DNA of 15,575 bases, taken from positions 1 to 15,575 of the forward strand of contig CAJUPS010000076.1 in assembly GCA_910588045.1 (NCBI GenBank), written 5' to 3'. Source of the stretch: an uncultured Oscillospiraceae bacterium. Its GTDB lineage: Bacteria; Bacillota; Clostridia; Oscillospirales; Oscillospiraceae. The position numbers were made by a program, and so were the translations under genes. This document shows positions 10,667 through 15,575 of this stretch, piece by piece. Each line of letters opens with the position of its first letter. Position 1 is the stretch's first letter. Under the pieces are notes generated by a model, which made no database searches, was not told the origin of the DNA, and saw nothing but the letters and a program-made list of their open reading frames with translations.

Positions 10667-11932
10667 ATGGACCGTCCGCTGGCGGACCGCATCCGGCCGG
10701 AGTGCCTGGAAGAGGTGGTGGGGCAGAGGCACCTGCTGGGGAAGAATGCCCTGCTGCGCCGCTTCATCGAGAAGGGCACCGACGCCAACATGGTCTTTTA
10801 TGGGCCCTCCGGCACCGGGAAGACCACCATCGCCAACATCATCGCCAAGCAGACCCACCGGACCTTATACAAGCTCAACGCCACCACAGCTTCCCTCCAG
10901 GATGTGAAGAACATTATCGGAGACGTGGGGACGCTGATGGCTCCCGGGGGCGTGCTGCTGTATCTGGACGAGATTCAATACTTTAACAAGAAGCAGCAGC
11001 AGTCTCTGTTGGAATTTATGGAGAACGGGGCCATCACCCTCATTGCCTCCACCACGGAGAATCCTTATTTCTACGTCTACGCTGCGCTCTTAAGCCGGAG
11101 CACGGTGTTTGAGTTCAAACCTGTTACCGCTGCCGACGTGCGCCCCGCCGTGGAGAGGGCGCTGGCGCTGGTGCAGTCGGAGAGCCCCCTGCCGCTTCGC
11201 TGGGAGGAGAGCGTGCCGGACTACATCGCCCACGCCTGCGGCGGGGACGTGCGTAAGGCCATGAATGCGGTGGAACTGCTCTATGAGGCCGCCCCGGCGG
11301 AGGACGGGAGATTGGTGCTGACCGTGGACGACGCGGAGCAGGTGAGTCAGCGCAGCGCCATGCGCTACGACCGGGGCGGGGACGCCATGTACGATCTGGC
11401 CTCGGCGCTGATGAAATCCCTGCGGGGCAGCGATCCGGACGCGGCGCTGCACTACCTGGCACGGTTCCTGGAGGCGGGGGACCTGATTACCCCCTGCCGG
11501 AGGCTGCTGTGTTCCGCCAGTGAGGACGTGGGGCTGGCCTATCCCCAGGCCATCTCCATTGTAAAGGCTTGTGTGGACACGGCCATGCAGTTGGGGTTGC
11601 CGGAGGCACAGCTGCCCTTGGCCCAGGCGGCCATCCTTCTGGCTACCGCGCCTAAGTCCAACTCGGTGGTGAGCGCCATCGGCGCGGCTCGCGAGGATGT
11701 GAAGAAGGGGCGGACGGGGGCCGTTCCCAGGGAGTTGCAGAATGTTCACGCCGACTCCACGGGCCAGGAGAGGGAGCAGGGATACCTCTATCCCCACGAA
11801 TTTTCCGGGCACTGGGTGAAGCAGCAGTATCTCCCGGATGAGCTGGTGGGGGTTTGCTATTATCAGTACGGGGACAACAAGACGGAACAGGCGGCGCGGG
11901 CTTACTGGGAGAAGATGAAGGGAAATTTATAA
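10667..11932 (+). CDS. rarA: Replication-associated recombination ATPase RarA
   Basis: The 421-residue AAA+ ATPase has Walker A GPSGTGKT (46-53), Walker B LLYLDEIQ (97-104), sensor 1 ASTTENP (127-133) and an arginine finger in LLSRS (R144). Sensor 2 lies in GGDVRKAMNAVE. The C-terminal part (about 235-421, with SASEDVGLAYPQA and YLYPHEFSGHWVKQQYLPD) is the tetramerisation region specific to RarA/MgsA/WRNIP1, separating it from RuvB and DnaX. It acts at stalled replication forks with SSB. The start ATG has AGGAG 9 nt upstream. No clear promoter is seen between the GNAT terminator and the gene. Two large hairpins follow the stop. Confidence 0.96.
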   Translation: MDRPLADRIRPECLEEVVGQRHLLGKNALLRRFIEKGTDANMVFYGPSGTGKTTIANIIAKQTHRTLYKLNATTASLQDVKNIIGDVGTLMAPGGVLLYLDEIQYFNKKQQQSLLEFMENGAITLIASTTENPYFYVYAALLSRSTVFEFKPVTAADVRPAVERALALVQSESPLPLRWEESVPDYIAHACGGDVRKAMNAVELLYEAAPAEDGRLVLTVDDAEQVSQRSAMRYDRGGDAMYDLASALMKSLRGSDPDAALHYLARFLEAGDLITPCRRLLCSASEDVGLAYPQAISIVKACVDTAMQLGLPEAQLPLAQAAILLATAPKSNSVVSAIGAAREDVKKGRTGAVPRELQNVHADSTGQEREQGYLYPHEFSGHWVKQQYLPDELVGVCYYQYGDNKTEQAARAYWEKMKGNL

Positions 11933-11975
11933 TGCGAATCAGGGGATGACGGGAACTCCCGGCGCTGTTCGCCGC

Positions 11976-12012
11976 GATCATTTATGACCGCTTGGAGCGG
12001 TCATAAATGATC
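11976..12012 (+). terminator. 17-bp perfect hairpin after rarA
   Basis: GATCATTTATGACCGCT (11976-11992) and AGCGGTCATAAATGATC (11996-12012) form a perfect 17-bp stem with a TGG loop, followed by AATTTTG. It is probably the rarA terminator, although the T-run is short. The next hairpin starts after one base. Confidence 0.75.
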
Positions 12013-12013
12013 A

Positions 12014-12048
12014 ATTTTGCACGGCCCCTCGATGGGGGCGTGCAAAAT
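12014..12048. repeat. Second hairpin stacked behind the rarA terminator
   Basis: ATTTTGCACGGCCCC (12014-12028) and GGGGGCGTGCAAAAT (12034-12048) pair at 14 of 15 positions around a TCGAT loop. The TTTT at its left arm doubles as the T-run of the preceding hairpin. In the minus direction a T-rich arm also follows the stem. Confidence 0.75.
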
Positions 12049-12102
12049 CTGGGGCGGCGAAGGCGCTTAAAGCCGCGCAGGTTGGGGATTTTTCTTGTTG
12101 GT

Positions 12103-12211
12103 AGATTTTTTTCGGGCGCGGCTTTTGGGGGGTTCCGCCCTCTGCGGAGGGCGGCCAGAGGCTCTGCCTCTGGACTCCGCCACCTTTGAAAAGGTGGACG
12201 AAACTTTTTAA
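12103..12211 (-). repeat. 3'-end repeat family, copy B
   Basis: Read on the minus strand this begins TTAAAAAGTTTCG at the stop codon of the S1-domain gene. It continues with CCACCTTTTCAAAGGTGG, CCAGAGGCAGAGCCTCTGG and CCGCCCTCCGCAGAGGGCGG. It ends AAAGCCGCGCCCGAAAAAAA, identical over 23 bp with the end of copy C (13625-13647). The hairpin arms differ from copy C in sequence but keep their pairing. Confidence 0.75.
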
Positions 12212-13089
12212 TAGCGCCAGTTTTCTATGGGGCCGTCGGTGATGAAGTATTTTAGGTCCGCCGGTTCTTGGGAGGGGCCAAGGTTTTGGATGATCTGGAG
12301 CTTGATCTTCCTCGTTTCGGGTCGGATGGACTTTATGTAGACGGAAACCGCGTCGCCGGGGGAGACGTCCCCGCGCCACTCCGCCAGACCGGAGAGGTTG
12401 GGGGTCAGCTCGATGAAGATCCCGTAGTCTTTGATGCTGCGGATGATGCCGGGAACCGCGTCGCCGGGGGAGAAGGACGCCGCATTCTCCAGCCAGGTGC
12501 CAAGGAGCTCCTTGTGAGTCAGATAGAAGCGGCAGGCTGCCGCGTCGATGTCCGTGACGGCGGCGAGGATGTCCTGCCCTACGCGGAAGCGGTCCGAGGG
12601 GTGGGAGACACGGGAGATGGAGAGATTTTCCAGGGGAATCAGGGATGTCACCCCACAGCCTAAGTCCACGAAGGCCCCGAAGCTCTCCAGGTGAGTCACC
12701 CGGGCGGGGAGGACCGCGCCGGGGGCGCTGTGCTCCAGCAGATACGCGATGGCCTGCTCTTGGGCCGCGCGGCGGGAGAGAGTCAGGTGGGGCCTGCCGC
12801 CGCCGTCAATCTCCAGGCGGGTGACGGTGAAGCAGGTGGGCTTACCCACCCGGGAGAGGAGGGCGATGTCCCGCTCCGCACCGCTGATGGAGGGATGGAC
12901 GGCATCCAGGCGCGGGATGGTCCCCTCATAGCCGCCAAAGCGGACCGTCAGGTCCCGCCGGGCGTCGCAGCGGATGGTCAGACCCTCCAGGACCGTCTGT
13001 TCCTCCATGGCCTGTTGGAGTACGGCGAGCGGCTGGTTTTCTGGAAACAGAGGGGAGACGCCCTCCGGCAGATACTCGTTTCTACGCAT
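12208..13089 (-). CDS. S1-domain RNA-binding protein (ribosomal protein S1-like)
   Basis: This 293-residue protein has a conserved N-terminal segment (YLPEGVSPLFPENQPL) and then three S1-like OB folds. The first (about 30-107) is divergent, with GYEGTIPR and LTLSRRAAQE. The second (123-193) is clear, with LPARVTHLESFGAFVDLGCG and SLIPLENLS. The third (207-267) has GIIRSIKDYGIFIELTPNLSGLAE. Such proteins bind single-stranded RNA and may assist translation or RNA turnover. I recall this architecture as a conserved clostridial protein distinct from the main S1. The ATG at 13089 lacks a strong Shine-Dalgarno (only GGTG about 9 nt upstream), so translation may be weak or the start may differ. It is divergent from the DUF951 gene. 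Confidence 0.85.
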   Translation of the reverse strand: MRRNEYLPEGVSPLFPENQPLAVLQQAMEEQTVLEGLTIRCDARRDLTVRFGGYEGTIPRLDAVHPSISGAERDIALLSRVGKPTCFTVTRLEIDGGGRPHLTLSRRAAQEQAIAYLLEHSAPGAVLPARVTHLESFGAFVDLGCGVTSLIPLENLSISRVSHPSDRFRVGQDILAAVTDIDAAACRFYLTHKELLGTWLENAASFSPGDAVPGIIRSIKDYGIFIELTPNLSGLAEWRGDVSPGDAVSVYIKSIRPETRKIKLQIIQNLGPSQEPADLKYFITDGPIENWRY

Positions 13090-13169
13090 TGTGATGCACC
13101 GTCCTTGTTTTTCTGATAAGACAGTGTATGCGGGATGCAGCTTGACCGTTGAAGATATGAGGTGATTTC

Positions 13170-13358
13170 TTGTTGGAACTGAAGTTGAACGACCGGGTGG
13201 AGCTGAAAAAGCAGCACCCGTGCGGGGGGAAGACGTGGGTGATCCTGCGGCTGGGTATGGACATCAAGCTGCGGTGCGAGACCTGCGGGCATGAGCTGAT
13301 GCTCCCCAGAAGCAAGGCCGAGAAGGCGATTAAGAAAATTCTGAGCGAGGAGGCGTAG
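13170..13358 (+). CDS. DUF951 family small protein
   Basis: The 62-residue protein matches DUF951: VELKKQHPCGGKTWVILRLGMDIKLRCETCGHELMLPR is split here into HPCG (16-19), a central strand region, and CETCGHE (36-42). HPCG together with CxxC suggests a small zinc ribbon. The function of the family is not established. The start is TTG at 13170 with GAGGTG 5 nt upstream; a second in-frame TTG at 13173 would give 8-nt spacing and a product one residue shorter, and is equally likely. A 31-residue membrane protein follows after 7 nt. Confidence 0.9.
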   Translation: MLELKLNDRVELKKQHPCGGKTWVILRLGMDIKLRCETCGHELMLPRSKAEKAIKKILSEEA

Positions 13359-13365
13359 AGAAGAA

Positions 13366-13461
13366 ATGAGTCAGAAATGGGTCAAGATTATTTCCAGGGC
13401 GGTCATTATCGTGCTGGTGCTGGCAATGCTGGCGGGTTTTATTCTGCCGCTGCTGGGGTAG
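13366..13461 (+). CDS. 31-residue single-pass membrane miniprotein
   Basis: The ORF reads MSQKWVKIISRAVIIVLV then LAMLAGFILPLLG: a short basic N-terminus followed by one hydrophobic helix of about 19 residues. It starts 7 nt after the DUF951 stop, with AGGAGG 13 nt upstream and AGAAG nearer, so it is plausibly translated from the same mRNA. The pattern (about 31 residues, lysine/arginine N-terminus, one helix with an MLAG-like motif) resembles Prli42, the stressosome-associated miniprotein of Firmicutes, but the match is by eye and no stressosome genes are in the window. It could be any small membrane protein. Confidence 0.6.
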   Translation: MSQKWVKIISRAVIIVLVLAMLAGFILPLLG

Positions 13462-13483
13462 AGTTGCAGTGCAGCAATTCTTA

Positions 13484-13647
13484 AAAGTTTCGGGCCGCCC
13501 TTTTCAAAGGGCGGTAGGGTCCAGGCGTTAGGCCGCCGCAGGCGGCGGCCCCAGCCCTAAGCCGCCCGAAGGGCGGCCCACGGGGGCAAGACCCCTGGCC
13601 GCGCTCGCAAGCGCGGAATCCCCGAAAGCCGCGCCCGAAAAAAATCT
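13484..13647 (+). repeat. 3'-end repeat family, copy C (longest)
   Basis: It begins AAAGTTTCGGGCCGCCC, identical for 32 bp to copy A, and ends AAAGCCGCGCCCGAAAAAAA, identical for 23 bp to copy B. Between are several hairpins: GCCGCCCTTTTCAAAGGGCGGT, GGCCGCCGCAGGCGGCGGCC, GGGCCGCCCGAAGGGCGGCC (approximate) and CCGCGCTCGCAAGCGCGG. It starts about 22 bp after the miniprotein stop and ends in A7, so it looks like a complete unit of a mosaic repeat. Confidence 0.8.
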
Positions 13648-13770
13648 GAAAGACAGTACAATCCCTAAATTGCGCGGCTTTAAGCACATTTGACGCCGCG
13701 CGTCAAACAGCGCCGGGAGTTCCTGTCGATAGTTCTTCTATTTTCAAGGTTCGCTCGCGACAGCCTTTTG

Positions 13771-13936
13771 TTAGGGCTTGTTTGATAAATGGCGGAATGC
13801 CCAACGGCGAGAGATTTTTTCGCTGGGCAAGGCAAAAATTCGCAGGAATCCTGACGGATTTCAAGAATTTTTAACGCGGCACAGCGGAAAAAGATCCGCT
13901 GGTTGGGCGTTTTGACATTTTTCAAACATGCCCTAG
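13771..13936. repeat. 166-bp symmetric palindromic element (MITE-like)
   Basis: The left end TTAGGGCTTGTTTGATAAAT and the right end, read in reverse complement, CTAGGGCATGTTTGAAAAAT, are related along their length: about 40 of the first 55 positions match. The centre also pairs: AAAAATTC (13834-13841) with GAATTTTT (13865-13872), and GGAATCC (13845-13851) with GGATTTC (13856-13862), around TGAC. The symmetry axis is the midpoint of the element. It has no ORF of its own. It could be a non-autonomous transposable element or a very long RNA hairpin. Confidence 0.7.
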
Positions 13937-14145
13937 CCCGGCTGCGCTGGCCTGACGTCCGGCCGGGGCATCGACTTGCTTCCGTACCTGCCTAACGCGG
14001 AGGTGGTCTTCCCTCAACCCAGGACGGAAAAGGGGAAAAGTTGCCGGGGAATGTGCAACGGATCGGAAAAATTTTGTTTTGGCACGGCGGCGATGCCGTA
14101 TTTTTAAGCGAAGAATATGAGTACACAAGAAGGGAGCCGCCCGGA
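13937..14145. other. Stretch with no supported gene
   Basis: I see no credible coding sequence: the open frames here lack ribosome binding sites and run through hairpins. A short hairpin ACGGC-GGCGAT-GCCGT followed by ATTTTT (14084-14105) could be a weak terminator on the plus strand. The GC content falls from left to right, marking the edge of the AT-rich block that carries the gene at 14343. Confidence 0.5.
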
Positions 14146-14177
14146 GGGAGAGGTAACGTAAGGAAGTTACCTCTCCC
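14146..14177. terminator. 12-bp hairpin upstream of the AT-rich gene
   Basis: GGGAGAGGTAAC (14146-14157) and GTTACCTCTCCC (14166-14177) form a perfect stem with an 8-nt loop, followed by CTTCTGTTTG. It would insulate the gene at 14343 from upstream transcription, or it may be the remnant end of an inserted block. Confidence 0.6.
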
Positions 14178-14224
14178 CTTCTGTTTGTATACAGCGGACG
14201 GCTTGAACGGGCATAAGACACGGG

Positions 14225-14253
14225 TTGTTTTCTGCGGGAAGATGTGCTAAACT
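14225..14253 (+). promoter_or_regulatory. Possible promoter of the immunity-like gene
   Basis: TTGTTT (14225-14230) and TAAACT (14248-14253) are 17 bp apart, about 90 nt before the ATG at 14343. Each hexamer matches four or five of six consensus bases. Confidence 0.45.
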
Positions 14254-14342
14254 TGAACTGACGATACAGGATTGTCGGAGCAGGGCGTTTTGGAGAAATC
14301 TTCCGTAGTGAACGATAGGACATAGAACAGGAGAAAAGAATT

Positions 14343-14894
14343 ATGGTTTATCCAAATATCAAAATTGATTATCGGGATACACCAGACAAGTTCCGCGATG
14401 TGGCGGACGAAGTCATTTCCTTTCTGGTAGAAAATCTTCTTGTACTGAACACAATAGAGGAAGAATGCGCCAAATTGTTCGAGTATCAAAATCGTGGTAT
14501 CCGTATGAAGGGGATGCCAAAGGATAGCGCGGGAATATGGTCACTGTTCAAAGCCCGCTATGGAGAGGCTATTTCCTCTTTCTGTACGGATAAATTGATA
14601 GCGAGGGGATATGCCCAAAGTATGAATGGTGCGGGCCGTGTACTTGCTCCAGATGGTACGCTGGTTGAAGAAAAAATCAATGGCCGATATGCTTACTTAA
14701 ATTATGGCTGTGAGCTTGCTATAACAATGAAAAGTAACAAGCGCGCAGAAATAGAAATTTTTTACTTTGATAGAAACCGATTTCATTTGAACTACTGGAA
14801 ACGATTCACGCTTACAAATACGGACAAATGGCGGCTGGCTGATATAAAGTGGAAAGACGATAAGAATGACAGATGGAAAAACAATAACGTTTAG
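14343..14894 (+). CDS. AT-rich orphan gene, possibly an NTF2-fold immunity protein
   Basis: The 183-residue protein has a helical N-terminus (YRDTPDKFRDVADEVISFLV) and a C-terminal half of strands, with LNYGCELAITMK, AEIEIFYFDR and a last strand ending KWRLADIKWKDDK. This helix-then-sheet order fits the NTF2 fold, and the sequence resembles what I recall of NTF2-fold immunity proteins of polymorphic toxin systems. No toxin gene is visible in the window, so it would be an orphan immunity gene. It is AT-rich, with many AAA, ATA and AAT codons, unlike every neighbour, which suggests recent transfer. AGGAG lies 9 nt before the ATG. It has its own possible promoter and terminator. The family assignment is tentative. 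Confidence 0.75.
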   Translation: MVYPNIKIDYRDTPDKFRDVADEVISFLVENLLVLNTIEEECAKLFEYQNRGIRMKGMPKDSAGIWSLFKARYGEAISSFCTDKLIARGYAQSMNGAGRVLAPDGTLVEEKINGRYAYLNYGCELAITMKSNKRAEIEIFYFDRNRFHLNYWKRFTLTNTDKWRLADIKWKDDKNDRWKNNNV

Positions 14895-14920
14895 TTTTGC
14901 TTGCTTTTTTCACAATAGAG

Positions 14921-14963
14921 CAAAGACAGGGCGGCGGTTCACTGATCCGCCACCCTGTCTTTG
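14921..14963 (+). terminator. Terminator after the immunity-like gene
   Basis: CAAAGACAGGG (14921-14931) and CCCTGTCTTTG (14953-14963) pair perfectly. Inside them GGCGG and CCGCC extend the stem after one C-A mismatch, around a 9-nt loop. The right arm contains the short T-run. Confidence 0.75.
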
Positions 14964-15055
14964 CTGCCAGGACGCCCCAAAAGGGAGGGCCTTGCGGAGA
15001 GAGGGGGAACCCTTCTCGCCGAGGCCAGCGAATGATTTTCGCTTACAGGCACCGG

Positions 15056-15089
15056 CACGGGGCAGCTTCCGTGAGGAAGCTGCCCCGTG
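15056..15089. terminator. 15-bp hairpin behind the symporter gene
   Basis: CACGGGGCAGCTTCC (15056-15070) and GGAAGCTGCCCCGTG (15075-15089) form a perfect 15-bp stem with a GTGA loop. It lies 13 bp past the stop codon of the minus-strand symporter. No long T-run follows on that strand, so termination may be Rho-independent but weak, or the hairpin may protect the mRNA end. Confidence 0.65.
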
Positions 15090-15102
15090 AGCGGCTTTTT
15101 CT

Positions 15103-15575
15103 TTACTTTTTCGCCAGGGCCTTTTCCAGCCAGTCCTTGCCGTCCACGAAGCGGGAGACGATGTAGGAGACCACGTAGTCCCCGGCGGCGTTGATCATGG
15201 TTGCCGGGGGATCCACCAGGTTGCCGATGGCTACCAGGATGGGGAAGGCCATCTCCATCTGGTTGGGGAAGAAGATGGAACAGATAATGTACTCCCCAAT
15301 ATAGCCGCCGCCGGGGACGCCGCTCATGCCAACAGAGGAGAGAACGGCAACCAGGACCACCTTGACGAGCATCCCGATGCCCTCAAAGGGCACGCCGAAC
15401 ACGCCCAGGACGAAGGCAATTTTCAGCACGCAGGAGAAGCAGGAACCGTCCATGTGCATGGTGGCGCCCAGGGGCAGGACCATATCGGACACGTCCTTGG
15501 AGATGCCGGTGTCGGCGGCCTCCTCCATGTTGGTGGGGATGGTGGCCACGGAGGAGCAGGTGCCCAGGGAGACGA
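15103..15575 (-). CDS. Dicarboxylate/amino acid:cation symporter, C-terminal part (cut by window edge)
   Basis: The visible 156 or so residues read from the window edge as VSLGTCSSVATIP onward and cover HP1, TM7, HP2 and TM8 of the DAACS (GltPh/DctA/SstT) fold. GTCSSVATIPTNM is the HP1 serine-rich tip, VLPLGATMHMDGSC is TM7, and SSVGMSGVPGGGYI is HP2. The TM8 region is LVDPPATMINAAGD. Compared with GltPh, NMDGT is HMDGS, and the TM8 pattern D394-x2-R397-T398-x2-N401 reads D-x2-A-T-x2-N. The substrate-carboxylate arginine is thus replaced by alanine, which argues against an acidic dicarboxylate substrate. The protein is a sodium- or proton-coupled transporter in the membrane; the N-terminus lies outside the window. 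Confidence 0.93.
   Translation of the reverse strand, partial: VSLGTCSSVATIPTNMEEAADTGISKDVSDMVLPLGATMHMDGSCFSCVLKIAFVLGVFGVPFEGIGMLVKVVLVAVLSSVGMSGVPGGGYIGEYIICSIFFPNQMEMAFPILVAIGNLVDPPATMINAAGDYVVSYIVSRFVDGKDWLEKALAKK

Noticed and set aside
13960..14035. Faint resemblance of the minus strand (GGTACGGAAGCAAG) to the SRP RNA domain IV
   Set aside because: The required TCC-GGAA-GGA tetraloop stem and flanking internal loop are absent.
13922..14323. Open frames in the gap before the immunity-like gene
   Set aside because: They run through hairpins and the palindrome, lack ribosome binding sites and resemble no family.

Overview
The window looks like chromosomal DNA from a GC-rich, gut-type Clostridia, most likely Oscillospiraceae (Flavonifractor/Pseudoflavonifractor/Intestinimonas-like). 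I infer this from the Gram-positive gene set (Mini-RNase III, RqcH, RarA, DUF951, a DtxR/MntR-type regulator, DUF1576), strong AGGAGG-type ribosome binding sites, high GC in most genes and the style of the intergenic palindromes. No database was searched, so the genus is a guess.

Layout. 2-508: five tRNA genes (Val, Asp, Phe, Gly, Cys), all with encoded CCA ends; the last three are separated and followed by long perfect hairpins. 626-2273 (-): a DUF1576 membrane protein with an internal duplication, coupled to an unrecognised 120-residue protein. Divergent from it is a DtxR/MntR-like regulator (2477-2863, +). 2968-3180 (-): a cold-shock protein behind a leader of about 110 nt. 3350-4639 (-): a CPA2-type cation/proton antiporter. 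4852-7009 (+): an overlapping pair, Mini-RNase III and the ribosome quality-control factor RqcH. 7131-8150 (-): three small unrecognised genes, downstream of nth (8241-8894, -).

9011-9443 is the most interesting stretch. Two convergent promoters with perfect consensus hexamers face each other across about 400 bp. The plus-strand transcript has a structured leader of about 190 nt, a 13-base Shine-Dalgarno match and a 28-codon ORF for a one-helix membrane peptide. The minus-strand transcript would be antisense to its 3' end. The two RNAs begin with a shared motif, so the long mRNA could fold its 5' end onto its own 3' end. This is the architecture of a type I toxin-antitoxin locus, and I do not recognise the family.

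9558-10551 (+): a LURP-one-related protein and a GNAT acetyltransferase. 10667-11932 (+): RarA, followed by two stacked long hairpins. 12208-13089 (-): a multi-S1-domain RNA-binding protein. 13170-13461 (+): DUF951 and a 31-residue one-helix membrane protein. 13462-14342 has no convincing gene but holds a repeat copy, a 166-bp symmetric palindrome and a hairpin. 14343-14894 (+): an AT-rich, probably acquired gene resembling NTF2-fold immunity proteins. 15103 to the right edge (-): the C-terminal part of a dicarboxylate/amino-acid:cation symporter whose substrate-site arginine is replaced by alanine.

Three intergenic copies of one repeat family (7007-7085, 12103-12211, 13484-13647) all have the same end facing the 3' end of the preceding gene, and two share bases with its stop codon. 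Much of the window serves RNA metabolism, translation quality control and DNA repair, with small-protein and repeat-rich islands between the core genes.
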